Source of the DNA: Stomorhina lunata
Lineage: Eukaryota > Arthropoda > Insecta > Diptera > Rhiniidae
DNA length: 64,000 bases
NCBI GenBank assembly: GCA_933228675.1
Contig: OW121743.1
Span: 18,807,151-18,871,150, forward strand
Direction of reading: 5' to 3'
A model generated the notes under the pieces. The model was given only the letters and a program-made list of their open reading frames with translations. It was not told the DNA's origin and searched no databases. Positions 23,085 to 34,245 of this stretch are shown one piece after another. Position numbers and translations under genes: made by a program. Position 1 is the stretch's first letter, and every line of letters begins with the position of its first letter.

Positions 23085-24970
23085 AAGGCGTTATAACAGA
23101 TTGAAACATAATAACGCTTTAATAATGCGTTATAATACATTATAAAATCATTATAATGCGTTATAAGACATAAAAACAGCATTATAATGCGTTATCAAAC
23201 ATTATAACATCACTATAATGTGTTATAATATATTATAAAAGTATTATTATGTGTTATAATACATTATAACAGCATTTTAATGAGTTATAAGACATTATAG
23301 CAACATTATAATGTGATTTAATATATTATATAATGTGTTATAATAAATTAAAATGACATTATAATAAATTATAACATCATTATAATGCTTTGTAACACAT
23401 TATAACAAAATTAAAATGTGTTTTAAGACATTATAATAGCTATATAATGTATTATAATACATTATAACATCACTATAATGTGTTATAACATATTATAACA
23501 TCATTATAACATATTATATCATTGTTAAAATGCGTTATAGCACATCATAACAAAATCAAAATGTGTTTTAAGACATTATAATAGCTACATAATGTATTAT
23601 AATACATTATAACATCACTATAATGTGTTATAACATATTATAACAGCATTATCATGTGTTATAATATATTATAACAGATTTACAATGTGTTATAACGCAT
23701 TAAACCACTTGTATAATGCATTATAACCCTATTATAATGCGTTATAATATATTATAACATCATTATAATGCAATATAGCACATAATAACAAAATTAAAAT
23801 GTGTTTTAAGACATTATAATAGCTACATAATGTATTATAATACATTATAACATCACTATAATGTGTTATAACATATTACAAAAACATTGTCATGTGTAAA
23901 ATTACATTATAACAACATTATAACATGTTACAACACATTACTACACGTTATAATACATTATAGTGCGTTATAAACACATTAAACCACTTTAATAATGCAT
24001 TATTACACCATTATAATATATCATAACATCATTATAACGCATTTTAAGACACAACAACAGCATTTTAATTGTTATAATGCATTATAATGTGTTATAATAC
24101 ATTATGACAGCATTAAAATGTGTTATAATACATTATAACAGCATTATAATGTGTTATAATATATTATAAAAGCATTCTAATACGTTATAATGAATTATAA
24201 CAGTATTATAATGCGTTATAATAAAGTATAGATGCGTTATAATACATTACAACAACATTATAACGCGTTTAATACTTGTTATAATACATTATAACAGCAT
24301 TATAATGCGTTATAATATATTATAACAGTATTATAATGCGTTATAACACATTATAACAACATTATAATGCGTTTAAATTCATTTTATCATAATTTTAAAG
24401 CGTGTTCCTTCTTTGTAACCGCATTATAATATATTATAAAACATTATAATTCGTTATAATGCATTACACTTGCATTATATTGCGCTATTGTTTATTATAA
24501 CACCATTATAATACATTATAACACCATTATAATACATTATAACACCATTATAATACATTATAACAACATTATAAAGCATTATATTACATTACAATGTCCA
24601 TTATAATGATTTATAATACATTATAATCGTATTATAATGCGTTATAAGACATTATAACAGCATTATAAAGTGTTATAACATATTATAACAGTATTGCAAT
24701 GTGTTGTTATACATTATAACCACATTTGTATGCGTTATAATAAGTTATAACAGCATTTTAAGAGATTATGACAGCATTATTATAAGTGATAATGCGTTAT
24801 AACAGCATTATAATGCGTTAAAATACATTATAAAGTCATTATACTGCGTTATATAACATATTATAACAGCGTTAAAAATCAATATAACAACTTTATAATA
24901 AGTTATAATACATAATAATCGCATTGTAGTCATAATTCGTTATGATATACTATAATCTTGCCTTATAATT
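23085..24970. repeat. Palindrome-rich AT minisatellite (~31-bp unit)
   Basis: About 1.9 kb of diverged units built from CATTATAATGCGTTATAATA and CATTATAACAG, in which CATTATAATG and TTATAA are self-complementary. Some longer blocks recur, for example TTTTAAGACATTATAATAGC three times at 23410-23830. It lies in the presumed intron about 200 bp upstream of the exon acceptor. Confidence 0.9.
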
Positions 24971-25119
24971 CACTAGATGTTGAGAGGAGGCGTTAACCAG
25001 GTTTCGTTCAGTTAAATTTTTTAAATAAGATTCATAATACCCCCGACTTCCAGACGTTATTGATGTTATAACTCTTAATACTCCATTTTCAACAGTTCAA
25101 ATGATATTTATAGTATTTT

Positions 25120-26150
25120 AAGGTTTTGGGGGAAAAGTTCCCCCAGGTCGTAGTTTTGAAGACTATAACTTTTGATACAAATTTCGGCTTCACAAAATTA
25201 AAATTTTTAAAACTAATTATTTTTAATTTACGCTTAAAAATTTTGTTCTGTGGGGGTCCCTTGCTCCTATACTGTTTTTTCCAAACAAATTCGCTAGGAA
25301 TAAAAATATCGGTAATATTAAGATCAATAAGTCTACCTTTAAATCTTGTGAAGATACACTATAAAAAGTTTTTGTTCTATGGGGTATGCAACTCCCTCTG
25401 CTCCCATCTTATAATAATTGACCAAATGACCCTTATCAAACAAATAATAGTTTCAAGACTTCACCTTAAAGAATGGGAGGAGGAGCTATAACTTTTGATA
25501 AAACTGCCGGCTGTACAAAGTTTAATAACTCTAAATTTAAATCTTCTAAATTCACGTTATAAAATTTTGTTCTGTGGAGGTCCCTTGCTCCTCTCCTGTA
25601 ATTTTTCCAAACAAATTCGCTAGGAATGAAAATATCGGTAATATTAAGATCAATAACTCTACCTCTTATTCTTATGAGAATACACTATAAAATACTCTAT
25701 AATAGGGAATGCAACTCCCCCTCCTATGCTCCAACCGAACCTCATTAATACGAAAATAATAATGTACAAAGTTTGAAGACTCTACCTTTAAAAGTTCTAA
25801 AGAGAAAATTGGTTATTTCTTAGAAGGGGAGGAGAAGCTATAACTTTTGATAAAAAATTTTAGCGGTAGAAAGTTTACACTATAATTTCATTTATATGGG
25901 GGTCACTTGCTCCTACCCTGTCTTTTTTAAGAAGTATAAAAATATTGGTAGTATTAAGATCTAATTCTTGTGAAGATACACTATAAAACGTTTTTTTATT
26001 TTATGGGGAATGCAACTCCCCCTCGTTTGATCCTGCTTATAATTGACCACCCGACCCTCATTAATGCAAAAATAATAATGTACAAAGTTTGAAGACTTTA
26101 CATTTAAAAGTTCTAAAAGAACAAAGAGTATTTTCTTGGAATGGGAGGAA
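25120..26150. repeat. Three ~330-350-bp diverged tandem units
   Basis: CTATAACTTTTGATA recurs at about 25161, 25488 and 25839. Each unit also carries TTGCTCCTA..CTGT, CAAATTCGCTAGGAAT.AAAA, GGTAATATTAAGATC, GATACACTATAAAA and GGGAATGCAACTCCCCCT. No ORF persists through the units. Confidence 0.8.
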
Positions 26151-26400
26151 TAAATGCAAATAAAACCTATCTTAACTTACCCTAGGGGTAAAACTGCATC
26201 TACCTTCAAAATTGCTAACTTATAATAGACCAAACTGAAAAATTTCTAACTATTCTAGTTTATAACATTTTCACTTTCCTTTCCACATATAAAACTTATT
26301 TCTAATTTACCTTACCGCAAATAAAACCCCTACTAACTTACCCTGGGGGTGAAACTGTATCTATTTTCAAAATTTTATTGAAATCGGTCAAACTTTTCAG
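26151..26400. repeat. Two ~170-bp repeat units
   Basis: GCAAATAAAACC.....CTTACCCT and GGGGGTGAAACTG.ATCTA occur at about 26155 and 26325. The units are diverged. Confidence 0.55.
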
Positions 26401-26719
26401 GCGTTATTTAGCCAAAAATATAAAAAAGTTTAGAGTATATAAAAAATATAAAGATTAAAAAATATAAAGATTAAGAAATATAAAGATTAAGAAATATAAA
26501 GATTCCTCCAAATATTTAATGGCTTGCCATGATTTATCCTTTATATCATATGGCAACTCTATTTACCAAAATGTCAACAATACCCCACCTCGATATTATA
26601 CATATTCTTCAATTACACTTTACCCTCTCTTTCTTCTAATCTCTTCCCTAAACTCCTGTTGTACTCATTTATCCTTGTCCTCTTTTAGAAGAAAAACTCA
26701 GTTTGAATTCATTTAAATT

Positions 26720-26775
26720 TTAAATGAAATTTCTAAATAAATTCAAGGTAAAATTTATTTAGAAATTTCATTTAA
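26720..26775. repeat. Perfect 24-bp inverted repeat, 8-nt loop
   Basis: The arm at 26720-26743 begins TTAAATGAAATTTCT. Its exact reverse complement occupies 26752-26775. Confidence 0.85.
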
Positions 26776-27407
26776 TCATCAATAATAAAATATTTGATTT
26801 GATAGTGACCACGAAAATAAAATGAGTCACAACGATTTTTCCCCTTTAAAAGTAATAACTAATAATAAAACCAAAAATCATAAAAGCAATTGTAAATAAG
26901 CATATGGTGCCCAAATTATGAAAAAAAAATATGTTAAAAAAAATTTTATCAAGTTTAAGGAAGGAAGAATCAGCTAAAAACAACCCCTTTGGTAAAAACT
27001 TTTTGGCTTGAAAATTAAAAAATATTTTGCAAATTTATTAAGAACGAAAAAAAGTCGAATAAGAATATGAGCAACCACTAAAACGATTGGCGCCATAGGC
27101 AGGGCAGCAGCAGCAATTCAAACAGTCTCAGGCCTTTGAATTACAGCTGAGCTTTTTAGTCATGTTATTAACATAACAAAAAAGAAAAGAAACTTGTTAA
27201 TTTTTTGTTTTATTTTTGCAAAACAAAATCTTATATTCAAAGTCATAAAGCAAAAATAAGGTTGATTTTGTGAACATAAGGGTAAGTCGTAAGGTTTTGG
27301 TTTTTTTAATACGAATTTTCTCTAAGTTTTTGTTATTGATTCGTACTCAAAATATCACATGTACACAAAAACAATTACCCAAACCAATATTTATGTACAT
27401 AAACTAC
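26776..27407. other. No recognisable feature
   Basis: AT-rich; no gene or RNA supported. ORF-like stretches lack any known motif. Confidence 0.4.
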
Positions 27408-27641
27408 ATGTTAGGGTTGCCAGTCAGGCTGGATTTGACTGGATTGTCAAGCTTTTTTAGTGCTTGTCCAGTGTCAAGCTAAAATTAAATTTGTCCAGCT
27501 GAAAGGTAAAGAATTGAAATTTTGTTTTAATATTTTAAAAGAAAAACAATTTTTATGAAAAGAACGCTTTTCAAAAGTGTTTTTTTTTCTTTTTTACTTA
27601 AGTATTTGTGTGTTAATTAATTGATTGCCCGATCAAGTTAA

Positions 27642-29488
27642 TTATACCCTTCACCACCATAGGTGGAAAGTTTGTGCTGATGTATGTAACGCATAGAAAT
27701 ATTTGTCTTAGACCCACCTTTTAGTATACCAATAGGCTTAGAATCACTTTCTGAGTCGATTTAGCGATGTCCGTCCGTCCATCTGGCTGGCTGGACCCCC
27801 ATGTAAACCTTGTAATCAAACTACAGGTCGGGATTCTAAAGATAATTTGATAAAATTTGGCACTGATCATTTTTTTGATAATGGGACCATGGCTATTGAA
27901 ATTGGTCAAAATCGGTCCATTATTTATGGCACCTTCCATAGGTCCCACTTCCCGGAATTGACATATTGGCCACAAATATCAATATTTTTTCATGAAATTT
28001 AAAACAAATACTGGGGGTCAATTCTGGTTCAATGAAACGATGAAATGAAAAGTTTTTTCATATTTTCATAGAAGTAGCGATTCTATTTTAGTAAAAAAAA
28101 ATGAAAACAAACGTCAAATCATGATCATATGAAAAAATCACTGAAACGAAACGAGATTTTTTCATCGTTTCATAACAATTGTGATTCTTGTTTTGTGAAA
28201 CAGTCCAACCAACTGTCAAAATTTTTTCATATGAAAAGAATTTTTTCACTGAAAAATTTTAAGTGAAAAATCAAAAATAAAATATTATTTAATTAACTTC
28301 TTGGAAGAAAATATTGATATTGCTAACGATTAGTATGAAATATAATTATTAAAAATACTGGTCACTAGTCTATAAATGTACGACGGAAACAATTTTAAAC
28401 GAAAAGTGAAACTGACGACGAGGCTTACCGCTTTAGGCGGTACTGATGATAATAATTTAGATATATATATATTTTTTAAGAGAAGTAACACTAAGGCAAA
28501 TACTGCCTATACAATTGTATAAAGAGTATATACGAATTGGGTTACCTTCTTTGAAAAAGGGATAGTAGAGAAGCAAAAGGTGGTGAAAAGAAAGCTTTGT
28601 ATTATTCAACGTACGTGCTATTGTATATAGTCAAGTTGCGCCCTTTTTTTGAGCTTTTTTGTTTAACAGCCAATTTTATTTATTTTTCGTCGACGGCGTG
28701 TTATTGCTATAGGATTACCGCCGACGGAAGATGCTGTGGTAATTAATAATTTTAATCGAAATTAATAATTACAAAAATTGAAATTGGTAATTAATAATTT
28801 TAGTAAAAATTAATTATTACGGAAATTGGTGTTGCCGAGACCAACATTATTTGTTTCCAGTTTTACGTTTGACATTTGCTTGGCAATTATCATAAAATAG
28901 TTGATAAAGTTTCATAGCAACGAATGGAATGAAACACTTTTTTCATAATACAAACGAGAATCAGAAAATAAGTCTTGGTGAAAAAGTATTATGAAGACTA
29001 GTTGTGAAAACTTAAATGAAATTTTTTTTTTTTTAATTTCATTGTTTCATAGAACCAGAATTGACCCCCTGCTTATGTGAGTTAGAATAACTGTACCAAA
29101 TTTCGTTGAAATCGGTCCACATTTGATCATAGCTCCCATACAAACTCTTCTTTAAAAACGCACTAAATGAGACAAAAAAAATTACTAAAACGCTCGTAAA
29201 TCTAAAGATATTGAAAATTTTGAGTTTATTTTTTGCATACATAATTTTTGTAACAACTGTAATCAAGTTGCCAAATTTCGAGATAATCGGTCCACATTTG
29301 ACCCTAGCTCTCATATAAGTCCAAATGACGGAAACAGGTTAAATATATATAAGTTTTGAGAAAATGTTTGTATGATGGCAAAATTTAGCAAATATTTGTC
29401 TTTATACAGGAAAAATAACACCTTTAACCTTAGAGGTGAAGGGTATCGTATGGTCGGGCTTGACCGACTATAGCGCTTTCTTACTTGT
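27642..29488 (+). mobile_element. DINE-1/Helentron-like element, copy 2 (interrupted)
   Basis: Starts TTATACCCTTCACCACC and carries CTGAGTCGATTTAGCGATG then GTCCGTCCGTCC. It ends with GGTGAAGGGTATCGTATGG and CTATAGCGCTTTCTTACTTGT. It is the same subfamily as copy 3, in opposite orientation. A 1055-bp TIR transposon (28014-29068) splits it. Without that insertion it would be about 0.8 kb and would contain no ORF. Confidence 0.65.
28014..29068. mobile_element. Unclassified 1055-bp TIR transposon with 3-bp duplication
   Basis: The left end GGGGTCAATTCTGGTTC is repeated exactly, inverted, at 29052-29068. Similarity continues inward (ATGAAAC.ATGAAAT) for about 34 bp. CTG flanks both ends. Homologous DNA in DINE copy 3 reads GATACTGCTTATG with a single CTG, which proves the insertion and its 3-bp duplication. 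The interior lacks a transposase and is AT-rich, with many TTTTTTCAT/ATGAAAAAA motifs and the hairpin ACCGCTTTAGGCGGT. A 3-bp duplication with GG-ends recalls PIF/Harbinger, but CTG is not the usual TWA target. Confidence 0.75.
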
Positions 29489-29509
29489 TTTGTTATAAAA
29501 TTACCCTCT

Positions 29510-30215
29510 ATCAAATTTCCCTATTGTACTTATTTTACTTAAATGGCCTACATCAAAAACCTGTTAAGGTCAAAGGCCGAGTTTATTTTAGAATTCGTAG
29601 CTCAATGCCGTAACTCATACAGCTCATGGTCATTCAATGCTGATGCAAACTGTTCGTACGATTTTTCGTAGAATCTTCCTTTCAAAAACTCCAAGAATAG
29701 CTTCCTTTGCCTGTGCAAGTACCCATGATTCAACACCATATAATAACACGGGTAGTATAAGCGTTTTGAAGAGCGTAGTTTTAATTCTTACAGAGAAAGC
29801 GTTTGTTTGTATCTGCCTGTTTATGCTAAAATATCATTTGTTGGCAAGTATGATTCTACGTTTGATTTCGAAACTTATGTCGTTATTTATGTTGATGGCG
29901 GTACCAAGGTAAACAAATTCTGTTACAACCTCGTAGCTATAGTTCTCAACGATCACATGTGGTCCAATTATTGAGGATTACCTGCTCGTAGAAACCAGCA
30001 TTTTTGTTTTGATTCATTGACAACTAGACCCATTTTATGAGATTCCTTCTCGATACTTGAAAACGCAGTCAAATCGCTCAATGTGCGTCCCATGATATCA
30101 ATGTCATCGACAAACGAGAGTAGCATGTGTTTTCTGTTAAAAATTGTTTTAGATCTACGGTATTCGCAACTCGGTTTATCAAATCTAATCTAAAATTGTT
30201 TTAGATTCATCAAAG
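29510..30215 (-). pseudogene. LINE family B reverse transcriptase, fragment 2
   Basis: Minus-strand translation gives FVDDIDIMGRTLSDL (the FADD catalytic box, A to V) and SYEVVTEFVYLG. Further on it gives IKTTLFKTLILPVLLYGVES, WVLAQAKEAILG and VFERKILRKIV. These are the palm/thumb and connection of an insect non-LTR RT. There are internal stops (for example after LANK), and the upstream fingers are missing. Family B also occurs at 38.2-40 kb. Confidence 0.75.
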
Positions 30216-30619
30216 CAAATTATTAAAGCAAGTTTTTTCTATTATTAATGTCCAGGTATTTTTTCCCTTATGTCCAGCTATTTCAGAATTTGTGTCTGGC
30301 AACCCTAATGTAGGTACATACAGTTGTTTATGGGAGAGAGAGAGAGAGGGACCAGAAGTATGCGAAGAGCCTATTAGAAATGTAAACAAGTAGAGTATCC
30401 CTAATCACAAAGTAAACATGAAGAGAAAGCAACGGGAATCCCTAGGAATTAGGCTGTGTTGTCAACTATTTAATGAAGCCAAGGGAAATAATTTCGCAAT
30501 AAAACAAAGTAAAATATCGAAATCTTTGAATAAATCCGAGACTAGGTCTATTTCTTAATACCTATATGATGTATTGGATGGTTTTCCAAGAAATCGTAAT
30601 TAATACTTTCCCTTTCTGA

Positions 30620-31340
30620 TGACATGAAAATTTGAAGAAAAAAATTGATTTTGAGCCACCGTGCGACTGGTGAAAAACTTGATATTTGGGTGCCACATGA
30701 ATTAAAAGAAATTCATTTAACAAACTATTTCAACGCTTGTGATATCCATCTTAAACGCTATGAACCAAGATCCGTTTTTGAAGCAAATCATAACTGGAGA
30801 TGAAAAATGGATTGTTTACACTAACGTCAATCGAAAACGAGCATGATTCATGCGCTACAAACCACTTTAAAGGCTGATATTGACCAAAGAAGATTATGCT
30901 GTCAGTTTGGTGGGATTGGAAGGGTGTGGTATATTTTGAGCTGCTTCCAAGCAACCAAAAGAGTAATTCAAATGTCAACTGTAAATAACTGGATAAATCG
31001 AATACAGCCATCTACGAGAAGCGGCCAGAATTCGTCAATCGTAAAGGTGTCATATTCCACCACGACTACTCTAGACCGCACACATCTTTGGTCACTTGCC
31101 AAAAACTGAGAGATCTTGGCTGGGAACTTTTGATGTATTAACCATATAGCCCTGACCTTGCAACGTCAGACTTCTATTTGTTTCGGTCTTGCAAAACTTT
31201 TTTAAATAGTAAAACTTTCGTGGAATAATGCTGTTGCCGCAATGATGGCGAAAGGTCATTCAACAAAATGGAAGTTATATAATTGATCATTCTAAAATGT
31301 AAAAAAAAATTGTATTTACTTTCTTTTAAAAATCACCGGT
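30620..31340 (+). pseudogene. mariner transposase (DD34D), pseudogene
   Basis: Despite frameshifts and stops, the plus strand shows KLDIWVPHEL, ITGDEKWIVYTNVNRKRA (first Asp), KKIMLSVWWDWKGVVYFELL, RKGVIFHHDYSRPHTS (second Asp) and PYSPDLATSDFYLF (third Asp). Counting between the second and third Asp gives 34 residues, the DD34D mariner spacing. The N-terminal HTH half is missing or unrecognisable, and no inverted repeats were found. Confidence 0.85.
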
Positions 31341-32103
31341 TTCCATGTCTAAGAATACGTTAAAGATTATAACTAATAGAAATAAATCTAAAATCATTCC
31401 CTTTTCAACACTAAATTAGCCACACTTTTCTATCTGTGAAGTCTCATTAGCCCAGTCATTCTTTCTTAAACTTGGCGTGCGGTAATTTGAGAGCTCTTGT
31501 GTTTTTGCACAGGTACTTGTTCACATACTTAAAACTTATGTAAATCCACTTAAATGTGTTTAAATTGTCTGTTGTCTTTGCTGGATACAATTTTTTTCTT
31601 GGGGGTGACCAGCTTTAAAAATTTATAAAGAACATATAGGGAGTGGGGAAAGAAGCTAAAGTTTACCTTAATCCTTAGCTGACATTAAAATAGAGATAAA
31701 AACTTAATTAAAAATGTAAATTAAAGTAAATTTTTTGTCAGAATTTAAATAGAAAAACATAATGGTAATACCTAAAAAAATACAGTTTCAGCGATTTATA
31801 CTTAAATGTTACTATGAGAGTTTCCTTTAAATGGCATTAAAGTAAAACAATTTTGAAGCAAATACAGTGGCCGAAAAAAGTCTATATACGACCCTAATTT
31901 CTGACACCTGGCGCTTCCAACGACAATATGAATATAATAAAAAAGGAAAAAAATAGTGTAAAAACAAGTAGGAAAGCGCTATAGTCGGTCAAGCCGACCA
32001 TACGATACCCTTCACCACTAAGGTCAAAGGTGTTATTTTTCCTGTATAAAGACAAATATTTGCTAAATTTTGCCATCATACAAACATTTTCTCAAAACGT
32101 ATA

Positions 32104-33409
32104 AAGGGTGTTTTTTTTTTAGAGGTATAGAACTTCGAATTGAAATAAAACACAAGAAAATCGTTTTAATGTCCATCAATTTGGCTTTATTGGAAGGATA
32201 ATTTTATGCCATTAATGTTTAAATATGATTTTTGGGATGTGGCCGCCGCGGCTGGCTCGAATAAAGCCAATTCTACAGGTCCAATTTTCAACTACTTTTT
32301 CGAGCATATGGGGCCGTATGTTGGCAATAACGCCACGAATGTTGGCTTCCAAGTCCCCTAACGTTTCTGGTTTGTTGGCGTAGACGAGCGACTTCACATA
32401 TCCCCAAAGAAAATAATCCAGTGGTGTCAAATCGCACGATCTTGGTGGCCAATTGACAGGTCCATTCCGCGAAATTATGCGCTCATCGAATGTTTCCTTC
32501 AATAAATCAATTGTGACGTGCGCTGTGTGGCATGTAGCGCCGTCTTGTTGGAACCACAACTCATCCACATTCATGCCATCCAATTAGGGAACAAAATAGT
32601 CGGTTATCATGGCTCTATACCGGTCTCCATTTATGGTAACTGACTCTCCAGCATTATTTCGGAAGAAGTATGGCCCAATGACTCCACCAGCCCATAGAGC
32701 ACACCAAAAAGTCAGTTTTTGTGGATGTAATGGCGTCTCAAGGGTCTCATGTGGATTCTCTTCACTCCAAATGCGGCAATTTTGCTTGTTGACGTAGCCG
32801 TTCAACCAAAAATGAGCCTCATCACTGAACAAAATTTTGCGATGAAAATCAGCATCGAGATCAATCTCATTTTCGGTCCATACACCAAAATCACGACGCA
32901 TTGCATGGTCTCGCGGCTTTAATTCTTGCACAAGTTGGATCTTGTAAGGTCGCAAGCCAAGATCTTTGCACAAAATCTTCCATAAAGTTGATGGACAAAG
33001 CTCCAATTGCTGTGCACGGTGGCGAATCGATTCATTCGCGTCCTCTTCAACACTTTGCTCTACAGCGGCAATTATTTCTTCGGTGCGCACTGTTCGACGT
33101 CGCTGCGGATGCGTATTATCGCATAGAGTAAACATAGTGCGAAAACGATCCATGGTTAACCAAATTAATTGCTCTGATGGACGATTATGTCGACCATAAA
33201 ATGGACGGAGCTTGCGGTAAACTTCGCGAACTGAACCATTATTTTCGAAATAAATTTGCACGATTTGCAAGAGTTGTTCTTTTGTCAACCTGTTCATGAT
33301 GAAATGGCAAACCAAACTAAATATTAATCACTTGACAGCTGACAAAATGGCCGCCAGTTAAAAAAGTGATGCCAACTTAAAGTTCTATACCTCAATAAAA
33401 AACACCCGA
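32104..33409 (-). mobile_element. DD41D (rosa-type) Tc1/mariner transposon
   Basis: The inverted termini GGGTGTTTTTT and AGGTATAGAACTT (32106 and 33407, about 28 bp with one indel) enclose a single transposase gene. TA duplications flank at 32102-32103 and 33410-33411. DINE copy 2 shows the uninterrupted target, which fixes the insertion point. The length of 1306 bp is typical of mariner-like elements. Confidence 0.85.
32212..33297 (-). pseudogene. DD41D transposase with one in-frame stop
   Basis: From the Met of MNRLTKEQLL (33297) one frame runs through an HTH region (SVREVYRKLRPFYGRHNRPS), a second HTH (HRAQQLELCPSTLWKIL), LFSDEAHFWLNG (first Asp), WFQQDGATCHTAH (second Asp) and CDLTPLDYFLWG (third Asp), and ends at IPKIIFKH. 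Forty-one residues separate the last two aspartates, defining the DD41D group known from the rosa element of tephritid flies. The only lesion seen is a TAA at 32584-32586 between ITDYFVP and LDGMN. All three catalytic residues are present. Confidence 0.85.
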
Positions 33410-34245
33410 TATATTCAACCTGTTTCCGTCATTTGGACTTATATGAGAGCTAGGGTCAAATGTGGAAATTTGGCAAATTGTTTACAGTTGTTACAAAAAT
33501 TATGTATGCAAAAAATAAACTCACAATTTTCATTATCTTTAGATTTACGAGCGTTTTAGTGATTTTTTGTCTCATTTAGTGCGTTTTTGAAGAAGAGTTT
33601 GTATGGGAGCTATGGTCAAATGTGGACCGATTTCAACGAAATTTGGTACAGTGATTTAAGTTTACATAAGCAGTATCTGTTTTAAATTTCATGAAAAAAT
33701 ATTGATATTTGTGGCCAATATAGCAATTCCGGGAAGTGGGACCTATGGGAGGTACCATAAATAATGGACCGATTTTGACCAATTTCAATAGCCATGGTCC
33801 CATTATCAAAAAAATTATCTGTGCCAAATTTTATCAAATTATCTTTAGAATTGCGACCTGTAGTTTGATTACAAGGTTTACATGGGGGTCCAGTCAGCCA
33901 GGCAGCCGTCCAGCCAGCCAGACGGACGGACGGACATCGCTAAATCGACTCAGAAAGTGATTCTAAGTCTATTGGTATACTAAAAGGTATAAAAGGTATT
34001 GGTATCTAAGACAAATATTTCTATGCGTTACAAACATCAGCACAAACTTATAATACCCTTTTCACCTATGGTGGTGAAGGGTATAACAAACAAATATTTA
34101 CGAATGCTTTATCTTCTGCTTGCTGCTGAATGATATCGGCTAAGTCCAGTTACTTTTTTGCTCACTCTTCTGTAATGGATGAAATTTTAAATCGTTTGCA
34201 TTTATTTTTATTTAAGACAACTTCCAGTATAATTCACTTGCAACA

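Larger units (their letters stand above)
27412..30307. mobile_element. Putative TIR element hosting DINE copy 2 and a LINE B fragment
   Basis: TAGGGTTGCCAG at 27412 is answered by CTGGCAACCCTA ending at 30307, and ATGT flanks both ends. Subterminal GTCCAG motifs occur near both ends. The GGGTTGCCAG terminus resembles hAT ends, but the direct repeat visible is 4 bp rather than 8, so the class is open. No transposase of its own is visible; the interior is filled by later insertions. Confidence 0.45.
31964..34086 (-). mobile_element. DINE-1/Helentron-like element, copy 3 (interrupted)
   Basis: Begins ACAAGTAGGAAAGCGCTATA, then GTCGGTCAAGCCGAC and GATACCCTTCACC. It ends ACCCTTTTCACC..GGTGAAGGGTATAA. 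The core CGACTCAGAAAGTG and GACGGACGGACGGAC is near 33920-33955. The sequence is colinear with copy 2 in reverse. It is interrupted by the DD41D element at 32104-33409 and sits inside the Tc1-like element. Confidence 0.7.

Noticed and set aside
32609..33199. Plus-strand open frames over the DD41D element
   Set aside because: Antisense shadows of the minus-strand transposase.
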